A stretch of DNA of 11,806 nt from Proteobacteria bacterium UBA2996 (GTDB lineage: Bacteria; Pseudomonadota; Gammaproteobacteria; Arenicellales; UBA868): NCBI GenBank assembly GCA_002346525.1, contig DDZY01000101.1:1-11806 (forward strand), written 5' to 3'. How positions within the stretch are numbered: the stretch's first letter is position 1; each line of letters starts with the position of its first letter. The notes beneath the pieces were generated by a model. It did no database searches. It was not told the DNA's origin and saw nothing but the letters and a program-made list of their open reading frames with translations. A program made the translations under genes and the position numbers. Positions 1 through 5,162 of this stretch are shown one piece after another.

Positions 1-17
1 TCTCGTTTCCCGCTCCA
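1..17 (+). tRNA. 3' end of tRNA-Gly (partial, 5' part outside window)
   Basis: The first 17 bases match the end of a bacterial tRNA-Gly(GCC): the last part of the T arm, the acceptor strand TTCCCGC, the discriminator T and CCA. The rest of the gene lies left of the window. The same 17 bases recur with one mismatch at 1505-1521. This copy would be the restored, working tRNA if the DNA between the copies is an inserted element. Identification rests on the remembered enterobacterial glyW sequence and on the downstream tRNA-Cys. Confidence 0.75.
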
Positions 18-118
18 AAAAATCAGCTTTAGAAAATTGGTTTTCCGACTCATAAACGGTCGAGTTATCAATTAGTTTGAACGAGATCATGCATTCCGTC
101 CTAACTGAGGCAGGGCTT

Positions 119-940
119 ATGAGTTTGTCCAGACGATGGGTTTTATGGGTGTCGATTTTGTTTGGGGTCAGTGGGCTAACCTCGGCGGATGAGATAGACG
201 TAACGGCCCCCGTAGCGGATATTGGGCATGGGCTCGTTCAGGGCTATCAGCATGATCAGGAGCCCATGAATAGTGTTGTATTTGTTCCTATTCCCCCTGA
301 AAAGGGCTCTAAGTTGCAAGCCGCAGATGAGGCGATCTCTCAGGACATAATGAAACTGCGAGGCTCAGCTCGGTGGGATTTAGCGGCACAAGACGCCATC
401 CTCACGTTTCCAGAAGCGGCCGGAATATTTCAATGTTCTCTTGGGATGAAGATTACAGAAGAGCGTACCCCCGCGCTCTATCGTTTGTTGCAGAGGTCCC
501 TGACGGATTTTGGTCTGGCGACCTACCCCGCCAAAAATGCTTACCAAAGGCCGCGACCTTTCTTGATCAACGGTGAAGATATTTGTACGCCGGGTGAATT
601 GGAATTGTTAAAGACCGACGGTTCATATCCGAGCGGGCACAGCGCTATTGGCTGGGGCTGGGCTCTTGTTTTATCCCAACTCGCCCCAGAAAGGGCCGAG
701 AGGATTCTGGCCCGAGGACGAGCTTACGCTCAAAGCCGAATTGTTTGTAACGTGCACTGGAAAAGCGACACCGAAGCCGGAATGTCGGTTGGCTCAGCCA
801 CGTTCGCTCGATTGCAAAATAATGCACTTTTTCAGGCGACGATGGCGGTAGCGCGCGAGGAGATTAGCCAGAAACTAGGCGGCGATATCAACGAGAACGC
901 CTGTAAAGCGGAGAATGTTGTTCTCGCTTCAGGCAATTGA
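119..940 (+). CDS. Secreted class A non-specific acid phosphatase (PAP2 superfamily)
   Basis: The protein is predicted to hydrolyse phosphomonoesters in the periplasm or outside the cell. The bipartite PAP2 signature is complete: KNAYQRPRP (KxxxxxxRP), then GSYPSGHS, then SRIVCNVHWKSD (SRxxxxxHxxxD), which supply the two catalytic histidines and the phosphate-binding lysine and arginines. The order and the GSYPSGH form are those of class A bacterial acid phosphatases such as PhoN/PhoC. From ATG 119 the product has 273 residues, slightly longer than usual (about 250). It begins with a clear signal peptide (MSLSRRWVLWVSILFG, likely cut after TSA). A GAGG lies 8 bases upstream. The longer in-frame starts, TTG 77 and ATG 89, would place extra residues before the signal peptide. 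The gene lies inside the presumed tRNA-Gly element, just after the tRNA and with no terminator between, so tRNA transcription may read into it. Confidence 0.88.
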   Translation: MSLSRRWVLWVSILFGVSGLTSADEIDVTAPVADIGHGLVQGYQHDQEPMNSVVFVPIPPEKGSKLQAADEAISQDIMKLRGSARWDLAAQDAILTFPEAAGIFQCSLGMKITEERTPALYRLLQRSLTDFGLATYPAKNAYQRPRPFLINGEDICTPGELELLKTDGSYPSGHSAIGWGWALVLSQLAPERAERILARGRAYAQSRIVCNVHWKSDTEAGMSVGSATFARLQNNALFQATMAVAREEISQKLGGDINENACKAENVVLASGN

Positions 941-1068
941 TAGCTATTAAAAGGATTCGAAGTTGGTAATGCTCCCGGCGGTTTTGCTAGGAGATTCGCA
1001 GGGCTATTCGGATTCCAACGCCCGACACCAACTCTAAGTCGCGGAACTTCTATATTGCCGAAGCGGCC

Positions 1069-1185
1069 TGTTTTCAGTCGATCTGTGAAATTCAGATAGA
1101 GTTGTTTTGTTGTAATCTGATTGTGTCCCGCGATCTCCATTGCGGTCGGGATCGACGCATGACCCCTTTGCGTAAAACCTCTCAA
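1069..1185 (-). pseudogene. Possible tyrosine recombinase (integrase) C-terminal remnant
   Basis: The minus-strand frame reads RGHASIPTAMEIAGHNQIT, then TKQLYLNFTDRLK. This resembles the end of phage-type integrases, where a motif like (M)E(I/L)-x-GH-xx-(I)xTT-xx-Y carries the second catalytic His and the nucleophile Tyr. The conserved Arg of the LRH box is not evident: the frame is interrupted by a stop at 1216-1218, so no active enzyme remains. The frame runs on to 832 without recognisable homology and overlaps the phosphatase gene. The position inside a tRNA-flanked segment supports the reading, but the match is short and chance cannot be excluded. Confidence 0.35.
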
Positions 1186-1358
1186 CGTTTGGACGCAAGA
1201 ATCTGGACTTCTCCGTTACAAACCCTGGCCCAAAACATCTTAAGTGATCGGTTTGCCGGCACTGCGCAGGCTTTACCGGTTACCGCGAGCGTTCCGAGGG
1301 AAATTGGATTCCCGAGGCCGTCACAAATTCGTGCGTTTTGGATTTTGAGATCATGCAT
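1182..1358 (-). CDS. Small ORF of 58 residues, function unknown
   Basis: An open frame of 58 codons starts with ATG at 1358 (MHDLKIQNARICDGLGNPIS...) and ends in ...NGEVQILASKR. It has no recognisable domain, no signal peptide and three cysteines. Its start overlaps the stop of a hydrophobic upstream frame, and its stop TGA overlaps the TTG that opens the integrase-like frame, so three minus-strand frames are chained end to end. This could mean coupled small genes, or one decayed gene read in pieces. The ribosome binding site is weak. I do not recognise the product, and whether it is expressed is uncertain. Confidence 0.3.
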   Translation of the reverse strand: MHDLKIQNARICDGLGNPISLGTLAVTGKACAVPANRSLKMFWARVCNGEVQILASKR

Positions 1359-1428
1359 GGGTGTATGCCTTAATGCTTAGCCACTGGGCCAAGATTATTC
1401 CGAACGTTACCACCAAAAAGAAAACACT

Positions 1429-1457
1429 TGGCTTGTTGAGGTCCTTTTTCCTATAAT
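1429..1457 (+). promoter_or_regulatory. Sigma-70 promoter ahead of tRNA-Gly remnant and tRNA-Cys
   Basis: A -35 TTGGCT (1429-1434) and a perfect -10 TATAAT (1452-1457) are separated by 17 bases. Transcription would begin near 1464 and run through the tRNA-Gly remnant into tRNA-Cys about 75 bases downstream. The promoter lies inside the presumed inserted element, so it may replace the original promoter upstream of tRNA-Gly. The -10 sits inside an imperfect inverted repeat (1441-1469). Confidence 0.6.
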
Positions 1458-1469
1458 AATTAGGAGGAC
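1441..1469. repeat. Imperfect inverted repeat over the -10 box
   Basis: GTCCT (1441-1445) pairs with AGGAC (1465-1469), and CCTA (1450-1453) pairs with TAGG (1461-1464). One arm carries a four-T bulge and the loop is 7 bases. It overlaps the TATAAT at 1452-1457 and ends six bases before the displaced tRNA half. It could be an operator, a recombinase arm site or chance. Confidence 0.4.
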
Positions 1470-1474
1470 GCGTG

Positions 1475-1521
1475 CCTGGCCAGAGTAGGGGCAAGAGGTT
1501 CAAGTCCCGTTTCCCGCTCCA
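1475..1521 (+). pseudogene. Degenerate 3' half of tRNA-Gly (presumed attachment site)
   Basis: These 47 bases align without gaps to the tRNA-Gly(GCC) region from the anticodon arm to CCA, at about 35 of 47 positions against the remembered E. coli sequence. The anticodon GCC, the T loop TTCAAGT, the acceptor strand TTCCCGC and CCA are kept. The anticodon and T stems no longer pair well, and no 5' half lies upstream. It ends 15 bases before tRNA-Cys, the normal spacing in a tRNA cluster. It is therefore likely the original chromosomal 3' half, displaced when an element entered the gene. Confidence 0.7.
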
Positions 1522-1536
1522 CAGTCTTTTCTCTCC

Positions 1537-1610
1537 GGCTGGGTGGCAGAGTGGTTATGCAGCGGCCTGCAAAGCCGTGGACGCCGGTTCGATTCCGACC
1601 CCAGCCTCCA
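1537..1610 (+). tRNA. tRNA-Cys(GCA)
   Basis: A 74-base gene including encoded CCA. The acceptor stem GGCTGGG pairs fully with CCCAGCC, the anticodon loop is CTGCAAA (anticodon GCA) on a CGGC-type stem, and the T loop is TTCGATT. It is very similar to enterobacterial cysT. It lies between a tRNA-Gly remnant and, about 5.2 kb on, tRNA-Leu(UAA), as in a glyW-cysT-leuZ cluster that has been opened up. Confidence 0.95.
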
Positions 1611-1638
1611 AACTTCTTCTTGAAATTTCGAAGAGATA

Positions 1639-1666
1639 AGCCCGGCCTTATGCCGGGCTCTTTTTT
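1639..1666 (+). terminator. Rho-independent terminator of the tRNA-Cys transcript
   Basis: A perfect 8-bp stem, AGCCCGGC (1639-1646) with GCCGGGCT (1652-1659), has a 5-base loop and is followed by CTTTTTT. It lies 28 bases after tRNA-Cys and should end the tRNA transcript there, separating it from the genes downstream. Confidence 0.9.
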
Positions 1667-1693
1667 GGTGGAGACTGGAAACCTGGGCTATAC

Positions 1694-1810
1694 ATGAAGA
1701 TTCTGCTACTAATACTCGTCTTGGCCCTACTCACCTGCCTCGCAAAAGTTGAAGTTGATTGCGGGACCCTTGCTCAGTATTACCTTGATTATGCGAAGCC
1801 TCTCATGTAG
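1694..1810 (+). CDS. Small exported or membrane peptide, 38 residues, unknown
   Basis: The frame opens with ATG at 1694 and reads MKILLLILVLALLTCLAKVE, followed by a short polar tail ending in YAKPLM. Lysine plus a run of leucines is typical of a signal peptide or a single membrane span. The cysteine after LLT is not a good lipobox because Gly, Ala or Ser is missing before it. It lies alone between the tRNA-Cys terminator and the cytochrome gene, with only a weak ribosome binding site. It could be a small membrane protein or the start of a lost gene. Confidence 0.35.
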   Translation: MKILLLILVLALLTCLAKVEVDCGTLAQYYLDYAKPLM

Positions 1811-2019
1811 TAGGTAGTTGGCTAAGAAGTAATCCCCAACACTGGCAGAAGTCTCACGTTTGGTGCGTCCACTACGCCCTTAAGGAGATATGGCCTAGCA
1901 GCTAAAGAAATGCCCCTTGGTCTACCCGCGTTTCTGTTGGGCAGGTAGATCGGTGGGTAAAGGAACCTCGCGACAGCCAAGGTTAGAATCGACAGATTCC
2001 CTGGTATTGAGTTAGAAAC
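1811..2019 (+). promoter_or_regulatory. Leader region of the cytochrome gene
   Basis: The stretch has no real gene. It contains a strong Shine-Dalgarno match AAGGAG (1883-1887 region) just before the two-codon frame ATG GCC TAG (1890-1898), and a further 12-codon frame from ATG 1910. Two nested inverted repeats follow: CCTTGG (1915-1920) with CCAAGG (1977-1982), and TCTACC (1921-1926) with GGTAGA (1944-1949). A TAGAAT at 1984-1989 resembles a -10 box but lacks a good -35. A structured leader or a leader peptide is possible but unproven. Confidence 0.3.
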
Positions 2020-4293
2020 GTGTCTTGTGGGCCGGTCAAAATTGCGGTGGGCATCTGTTTGAGCCTTCTTGTTGCGCGAAACACTCTCGCTCAAGGCGAC
2101 GCAGGGTTTGTCGGGACCGAGGTTTGCGCAACTTGTCACAAGGCAGAATTCGCCGCTTGGCAGAACTCGCACCATGATCTCGCAATGCAGGAGGCTACTC
2201 CGGAGTCCGTGCTGGGAGACTTTGATGGGTCCACTTTCACCTATCACGGCGCTGTCACCACATTCTCTAGGGATATCGATGGCTTCTGGATTACAACCGA
2301 GGGGCCTAACGGTTTGCCCGAGCGTTTTCCGGTGCGCTATGTCTTTGGGGTTTATCCGCTGCAGCAATACCTCCTTCCTCTGGAAGGCGGGCGGCTTCAG
2401 GCGCTGACGATCGCCTGGGACAGCCGACTCCAGGAAGAGGGAGGCCAGCGTTGGTATCACCTTTACCCGAATGAAAATATCAAAAGCGGCGACCAACTGC
2501 ATTGGACCGGTCCCTATCATAATTGGAATGCGCGTTGCGCAGAATGCCACAGCACCAATGTTCGCAAGAATTTTGATGCCCCCACGAATTCCTACAGTAC
2601 GCAGTTCGATGCAATCAATGTAGGTTGTGAGGCATGCCATGGACCTGGGCAACAGCACATAAAGGGGGTAGAGGAGGGGAGCGTAGAAGCGCTGACCTAT
2701 GGAGGGTTTGAGGTCAGCCTTGAGGGGCATCGGGGGTTTTTCCGGACTCCGGGGGAGGAGACCGCGAGCAGTTCGCACAACGCAGGCTCATTGCAGGTCG
2801 ACAATTGCGGCAGGTGTCATAGTCGGCGCCGCACCTTAGGAGACTATCACTACGGTCGGTCGCTAACGAATACGCATCTTTTGGCTACGCTGTCTCCGCC
2901 GCTCTATCACTCTGACGGGCAGATCCGTGACGAGGTGTACGTCTATGGCTCCTTTATCCAAAGCAAGATGTACGCCGCTGGGGTTGTCTGTACAAATTGT
3001 CATGAACCTCACAGCAATCAGCTGGTTGCAAAAGGCAACGCGCTTTGCAGCCAGTGCCACAATCCTGATTCATTTGATACACCCGCTCATCATCACCACG
3101 TTGCGGGAACGTCCGGCAGCCAGTGTGTTAACTGCCATATGTCCGAGCAAACCTACATGGGAGTAGACCGGCGCAGGGATCACAGCATGCGAATCCCCCG
3201 GCCGGACCTCAGTGCAGAGGTTGGCCCGCCAAACGCCTGCACGCAGTGCCATCTCGATCAATCCGACGCCTGGGCCGCTAATGCCGTTAAAGAGTGGAAC
3301 GGTGACAGGCAGAGTCCCGGGCCGGCTGTGGGCGAACTTTTTTCTGATGCCCGCCTGGGCGCGCCTGACGCGCTTGATGGTTTAGAGGCTCTCGCCATGA
3401 ATCCGAACGAAAATGGTATCTGGCGAGCCAGTGCCATTGAAGAACTGGGTCGCCAAGGGTTTCCCGGTCTGGAGGCCTTGATCATCCGACTGGTCGAATC
3501 TCCTGATCCCATCCTCCGATCCAGCGCGGTGAGAGCCTCGGAGGCATTGCCTCTGGTTCGGCGTTATCAGGTCCTAAGAGCATTGCTGGGCGATACAAAC
3601 CGCTCTGTGGTTACCGAGCTGGGAACGGCTTTAGCGGCCGTCCCGCTAAACCAGATCCCCTCAGGCGATGCGTTGGCTCTTGAGAAGGTTTTTCGCGATT
3701 ACCTTGAGATCCAGCTCCAGGATCTCGATTTGCCATCCGTTCAGGCCCGCCTCGGGAACTTCTACTTAGGACGTGGTGAAACTGAGGCAGCGGAAGCGTC
3801 TTATCGGGCGGCGCTGGAGATCGACCCGCAGTCGGTGGGGGCGTATATCAATCTTGCCGATCTAAAGCGCACGCAAGGGGATGAGCACAGCGCGAGAGCG
3901 GTCTTGCTGGAGGCGCTCGGCTTGATGCCTTCTGAGCCGACCTTACTGCACGCGTTGGGTCTGCTCGAGGTTCGGGCGGGAAACTATCGTACGGCACTGG
4001 GATACCTCAAAGATGCGGCGGATTTGGAAGAGGGCAGCTTCCAATACCGATATGTTTATGCTGTCGGACTTCATGACCTGGGACGCATCGGTGAGGCGAT
4101 CAAGGTCCTAGAGGCGGCGCTTGAGTATTCGAAATACAGTGCGGACGTACTTTATGCCCTATCGGCTTATTCTCTTGAGATGGCCCGCTACGCCGATGCC
4201 AGAACCTATGCGAAGCAGCTTGTCTCGTTATATCCAGATAACGAAGCCTATCTGCAATTGAATCGGCAGATAAGAATTTTAGGTCAGGAATAA
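2020..4293 (+). CDS. Exported octaheme cytochrome c with HEAT-like and TPR domains
   Basis: This 757-residue protein is predicted to be a periplasmic or surface electron-transfer protein. Eight CXXCH heme-binding motifs lie at residues 36, 173, 203, 263, 324, 343, 369 and 407 (CATCH, CAECH, CEACH, CGRCH, CTNCH, CSQCH, CVNCH, CTQCH). The spacing and flanking words (HHHH before heme 7, then RRRDHSMRIPRPDLS before heme 8) fit the cytochrome c554-like multiheme family often fused to TPRs. Residues about 450-550 look like helical HEAT/armadillo-type repeats, and about 572-740 form five TPR units, a likely protein docking surface. The chosen start, GTG 2020, is the first after an in-frame stop at 2008 and gives a signal peptide probably cut after TLA (residue 24). 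The redox partner and substrate are unknown. It opens the plus-strand group of exported proteins. Confidence 0.88.
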   Translation: MSCGPVKIAVGICLSLLVARNTLAQGDAGFVGTEVCATCHKAEFAAWQNSHHDLAMQEATPESVLGDFDGSTFTYHGAVTTFSRDIDGFWITTEGPNGLPERFPVRYVFGVYPLQQYLLPLEGGRLQALTIAWDSRLQEEGGQRWYHLYPNENIKSGDQLHWTGPYHNWNARCAECHSTNVRKNFDAPTNSYSTQFDAINVGCEACHGPGQQHIKGVEEGSVEALTYGGFEVSLEGHRGFFRTPGEETASSSHNAGSLQVDNCGRCHSRRRTLGDYHYGRSLTNTHLLATLSPPLYHSDGQIRDEVYVYGSFIQSKMYAAGVVCTNCHEPHSNQLVAKGNALCSQCHNPDSFDTPAHHHHVAGTSGSQCVNCHMSEQTYMGVDRRRDHSMRIPRPDLSAEVGPPNACTQCHLDQSDAWAANAVKEWNGDRQSPGPAVGELFSDARLGAPDALDGLEALAMNPNENGIWRASAIEELGRQGFPGLEALIIRLVESPDPILRSSAVRASEALPLVRRYQVLRALLGDTNRSVVTELGTALAAVPLNQIPSGDALALEKVFRDYLEIQLQDLDLPSVQARLGNFYLGRGETEAAEASYRAALEIDPQSVGAYINLADLKRTQGDEHSARAVLLEALGLMPSEPTLLHALGLLEVRAGNYRTALGYLKDAADLEEGSFQYRYVYAVGLHDLGRIGEAIKVLEAALEYSKYSADVLYALSAYSLEMARYADARTYAKQLVSLYPDNEAYLQLNRQIRILGQE

Positions 4294-4339
4294 TATTGAC
4301 CGTTGTGTGCCGGGACTCAGAGCGCGGGCTGGCTTTTAG

Positions 4340-4345
4340 TACAAT
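4340..4345 (+). promoter_or_regulatory. Possible -10 box just before the lipoprotein frame
   Basis: TACAAT at 4340-4345 lies six bases before the ATG at 4352, so a transcript starting at the usual distance would be leaderless or nearly so. No convincing -35 is seen 17 or 18 bases upstream. It may be chance. Confidence 0.25.
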
Positions 4346-4351
4346 CATCGC

Positions 4352-4560
4352 ATGACACCAATCATCATTATTCTGGTCTGCGCTTCGCTCCTATCGGGCT
4401 GTGCGTCAATGGACAACATCGAGATAGGCGTGCGTACTGCGCCTGCAAGTGATGCTTGCCGGTGATGATGATTCCGGACGGATCGCCGTGCTCGAGGAAG
4501 GGTGGGTTGACCCACGATGACGCCGTCGCCTGGGTTTTCAGCCGACCGGCGGGGTCATGA
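4352..4560 (+). pseudogene. Small lipoprotein gene, apparently broken by two frameshifts
   Basis: From ATG 4352 the frame gives a clean lipoprotein signal (MTPIIIILVCASLLSGCASM, lipobox LSGC) but stops after 37 residues at 4465. The next frame continues with plausible coding text (LRLQVMLAGDDDSGRIAVLE, then EGWVDPR) to a stop at 4518-4520, and a third frame gives DDAVAWVFSRPAGS, ending at TGA 4558-4560. That last stop overlaps the ATG of the next gene as ATGA, the usual sign of translational coupling. The three pieces together would make a lipoprotein of about 69 residues. Either the gene is decayed, or two single-base errors exist in the sequence, or only the 37-residue lipopeptide is real. 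The function is unknown. Confidence 0.45.
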
Positions 4561-5162
4561 TGTATAAAAAAGCAAGGATTGCGTCCGCTGGGATTCTATT
4601 TGTGTTTTTTCTGGCAGGCAGCGGACTCCTTACCGTCAGCCCGCCGGTCTATAGTGATGAAATTAAGCCAGCAGCAATCCTGGATTCTTTCGATATTTCG
4701 GATCTAAATACGTCGTTTTCGCGACTCCACTACCTTATCTCCTTCGGTCCCGACCAGAAGGCCGTTTCTGCGATCAAGGTGAGACTCGGCTCGACTAACC
4801 CGCAGGTTCGCTTCGCGGCAATTTATCTCCTCATACACATTGCAGGTGAAGCAGAAACTGCCTTGTTGCTTGAAGCCGTAAAAGATCCAGTCCCGGCTTT
4901 CCGGACGATTGCCGCTGGTGCCCTCATCGGACTCGGCGAGAGATCAGCGTTCCCGCTTCTGATAGATGCCCTCAGATCCGATGAGGGTCTGCCGTATTCC
5001 GATCCGCCCAAGCCGCTTCGTGCCTTTAGCCAGCAAACTCTGGAAGCCTATGTAGCAGAGGAGTCGAGGCCGGCAGGCGCCGATGGCTGGGACGATTGGT
5101 GGGTGACCCATCAGGAGCGGTTGATGTGGTCAGACTCCCTGAAAAGATATGTTCTGCACTAG
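4557..5162 (+). CDS. Exported HEAT-repeat protein
   Basis: The product has 201 residues. A signal peptide spans about residues 1-34 (cut likely after VYS). Residues about 65-145 hold two to three HEAT/PBS-lyase-like repeats, for example VRFAAIYLLIHIAGEAETAL and FRTIAAGALIGLGERSAFPL. The C-terminal end carries a Trp-rich segment, GWDDWWVTHQERLMW, resembling the W-x-x-WW...L-x-W end of other small exported HEAT proteins. HEAT repeats bind proteins, so a scaffold role is likely; no enzyme motif is seen. ATG 4557 and ATG 4560 are both possible, with GGGG just upstream. The start overlaps the end of the broken lipoprotein frame, and the stop overlaps the start of the metalloprotease, so translation is probably coupled along the operon. 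Confidence 0.75.
   Translation: MMYKKARIASAGILFVFFLAGSGLLTVSPPVYSDEIKPAAILDSFDISDLNTSFSRLHYLISFGPDQKAVSAIKVRLGSTNPQVRFAAIYLLIHIAGEAETALLLEAVKDPVPAFRTIAAGALIGLGERSAFPLLIDALRSDEGLPYSDPPKPLRAFSQQTLEAYVAEESRPAGADGWDDWWVTHQERLMWSDSLKRYVLH

Larger units (their letters stand above)
18..1521. mobile_element. Remnant of an integrative element in tRNA-Gly
   Basis: The segment lies between the tRNA-Gly 3' end (1-17) and a second, degenerate tRNA-Gly 3' half (1475-1521) that sits 15 bases before tRNA-Cys. Such a duplication of a tRNA 3' end is the usual footprint of tyrosine-recombinase elements, which restore the tRNA on one side and displace the old 3' half on the other. Inside are a class A acid phosphatase gene and, on the minus strand, a decayed stretch with an integrase-like C-terminal motif. 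There are no intact mobility genes, so the element is probably old and immobile. The element model is inference; the duplicated tRNA end is seen directly. Confidence 0.55.

Noticed and set aside
832..1068. Remainder of the minus-strand frame downstream of the integrase-like motif
   Set aside because: It overlaps the end of the phosphatase gene antiparallel and shows no homology. Only the part around 1069-1185 carries a motif worth noting.
1351..1503. Hydrophobic minus-strand frame with a likely membrane span
   Set aside because: It has no convincing start codon and runs back through the tRNA-Gly remnant. It is mentioned only as part of the overlapping chain.
1822..2778. Minus-strand frame of 318 residues
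   Set aside because: It lies mostly opposite the cytochrome gene, whose eight heme motifs prove the plus-strand frame. Its protein has no recognisable motif.
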